From positions 10,703-17,996 of the forward strand of contig CALMVH010000001.1 of NCBI GenBank assembly GCA_937873165.1: 7,294 bases of DNA, in the 5' to 3' direction. The stretch comes from an uncultured Rhodospirillales bacterium. GTDB taxonomy: Bacteria; Pseudomonadota; Alphaproteobacteria; CALMVH01. A model generated the notes under the pieces. The model worked only from the letters and a program-made list of their open reading frames with translations. It had not been told where the DNA came from and did no database searches. Numbering within the stretch: the first letter of the stretch is position 1; every line of letters begins with the position of its first letter. This document shows positions 6,339-7,294 of the stretch, piece by piece. Made by a program: the position numbers and the translations under genes.

Positions 6339-7253
6339 ATGTATCAGGATTTCTACCATCTGACGGGGAAGCCTTTTTCGCTTCTGCCGGACCCGGACTT
6401 CCTGTTCCTCAGCCGCAGGCATGGCCGCGCCGTCAATCACCTGGAATATGGCACGGTTACCGAGGCCGGTTTCATCGTGATCACCGGCGATGTGGGCGCG
6501 GGCAAGACCACGGTCGTCCGCCATTACTTGCAACACTTGAACACCGACCTGACGGTTGGCCTGATCAACAACGCCAGCGCCTCGGTCGGGAACCTGCTCG
6601 GCTGGGTGGCGGCTGCGTTCGACATCGACCGCCGGGGCAAGGACGAAGTGACTTTATACAACGACTTTGTCGAGTTCCTGACCCTGCAATATGGCAAGGG
6701 GAAGCGGACGGTCCTGGTCATTGACGAGGCGCAGAACCTGGGCCGTGACATGCTGGAGGAGCTGCGCGTGCTGTCCAGCATCAACTATGGCAAGGACCAG
6801 CTGTTGCAGCTGATCCTGGTGGGCCAGCCCGAACTGCTGGATACGCTGAAGCAAAACGACATGCAGCAGTTCAGGCAGCGTATCGCGGTTCATTGCCACC
6901 TGGATCCGCTGACCCCGCGCGAAACAGCCGCGTACATAGGGCACCGGCTGGCGGTGGTGGAGGGAACCCTGGCGATTTTCGAGGAAGATGCGCTTGGGGC
7001 CGTGCATTATTACACTAGGGGCGTGCCGCGCCTGATCAACCTGTTATGCGACCAGGCGCTTACCTATGGGTTTTCAGAAGATCAGGACGTGATCACGGCG
7101 CAGATCGTGATGGAGGTTGTTACTGATCGGGCGGCCTCCGGCCTCAGGCCTTTCTTCAATGGCGAGTCGCCCTGGACAAAAACCAATCCGTCCGCCGAGA
7201 TGAAAAGCATACGCAAGGAAATCGCGGCTGCCTTCGACGCGGCCCAGTCGTGA
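6339..7253 (+). CDS. ExeA-like AAA ATPase, exosortase/PEP-CTERM-locus type
   Basis: A 304-residue cytoplasmic P-loop ATPase. The N-terminus MYQDFYHLTGKPFSLLPDPD is characteristic of the ExeA/GspA-like ATPases found beside exosortase exopolysaccharide loci (TIGR03015-like). Walker A GDVGAGKTT is at 50-58, Walker B VLVIDEAQNL at 125-134, a sensor strand LILVGQPEL at 158-166, a candidate arginine-finger region FRQRI at 178-182 and sensor-2 GVPRLINLLCDQAL at 228-241. All key residues look intact. Proteins of this group are thought to support secretion or assembly, but their exact job in polysaccharide export is not settled. The gene diverges from the export operon, which supports a functional link, and overlaps the next gene by GTGA. 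No strong Shine-Dalgarno precedes the ATG (AAGG at 6320-6323 is about 15 bases away), but the start agrees with the family N-terminus. Confidence 0.88.
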   Translation: MYQDFYHLTGKPFSLLPDPDFLFLSRRHGRAVNHLEYGTVTEAGFIVITGDVGAGKTTVVRHYLQHLNTDLTVGLINNASASVGNLLGWVAAAFDIDRRGKDEVTLYNDFVEFLTLQYGKGKRTVLVIDEAQNLGRDMLEELRVLSSINYGKDQLLQLILVGQPELLDTLKQNDMQQFRQRIAVHCHLDPLTPRETAAYIGHRLAVVEGTLAIFEEDALGAVHYYTRGVPRLINLLCDQALTYGFSEDQDVITAQIVMEVVTDRAASGLRPFFNGESPWTKTNPSAEMKSIRKEIAAAFDAAQS

Positions 7254-7294
7254 GGTCCGCGATTGCTCGGCTCGTGCTGGCGTTGCTCCTGTTG
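7250..7294 (+). CDS. Start of a secreted or membrane-anchored protein, partial
   Basis: A GTG at 7250 overlaps the ATPase stop codon as GTGA, a classic coupled arrangement. The 15 codons before the window ends read MRSAIARLVLALLLL: two arginines followed by a leucine-rich hydrophobic run, as in a signal peptide or membrane anchor. The product cannot be identified from this fragment. Its coupling to the ATPase suggests the two proteins work together at the membrane. Confidence 0.55.
   Translation, partial: MRSAIARLVLALLLL

Noticed and set aside
1..7294. CRISPR array, tRNA, insertion sequence or attachment site
   Set aside because: No regularly spaced repeats, cloverleaf-like segment, transposase-like frame or terminal inverted repeats were seen.

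Overview
This is a densely packed exopolysaccharide assembly and export locus from a GC-rich Gram-negative bacterium. An alphaproteobacterium is most likely, judging from the ExoA/ExoL-type glycosyltransferases beside GumB/GumC-type export genes and the frequent GTG starts. That placement is inference: there is no rRNA or other taxonomic marker in the window. The Gram-negative assignment is firmer, because the locus encodes an outer-membrane export protein and an outer-membrane beta-barrel.

Layout: six genes on the minus strand run from about 6127 down to the left edge and look like one operon. In transcription order they are a short periplasmic/outer-membrane polysaccharide export protein (5555-6127), an outer-membrane beta-barrel protein (4289-5551), a Wzz/GumC-type chain-length determinant (2469-4253), a separate BY-kinase-like ATPase (1569-2447), an ExoL-type glycosyltransferase (482-1645) and an ExoA-type family 2 glycosyltransferase cut by the window edge (1-507). 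Spacing is tight: 3 bp, 35 bp, 21 bp, a 77-bp overlap and a 26-bp overlap. Diverging from the operon across a 211-bp intergenic region is a plus-strand ExeA-like AAA ATPase of the kind found at exosortase/PEP-CTERM exopolysaccharide loci (6339-7253). It overlaps by 4 bp the start of a protein with a hydrophobic N-terminus (7250 onward).

How the parts fit: ExoA and ExoL would extend a lipid-linked repeat unit at the cytoplasmic face. The chain-length protein and its in-trans kinase would control polymer length and couple polymerisation to export. The short export protein, which lacks the outer-membrane helix of Wza, probably works with the adjacent beta-barrel to cross the outer membrane. The divergent ATPase is a likely accessory or regulatory partner of unknown mechanism. 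No polymerase, flippase, priming transferase or exosortase is visible, so they must lie outside the window if present.

The intergenic region 6128-6338 is the only substantial non-coding DNA. It holds a plausible sigma-70 promoter for the minus operon, an 18-bp imperfect palindrome just upstream of the ATPase gene and a short hairpin in the operon leader. The most interesting points are the split outer-membrane export apparatus, the kinase whose usual C-terminal tyrosine cluster is replaced by a cysteine-rich tail overprinted on exoL, and two mutually exclusive hairpins around the stop codon of the beta-barrel gene.
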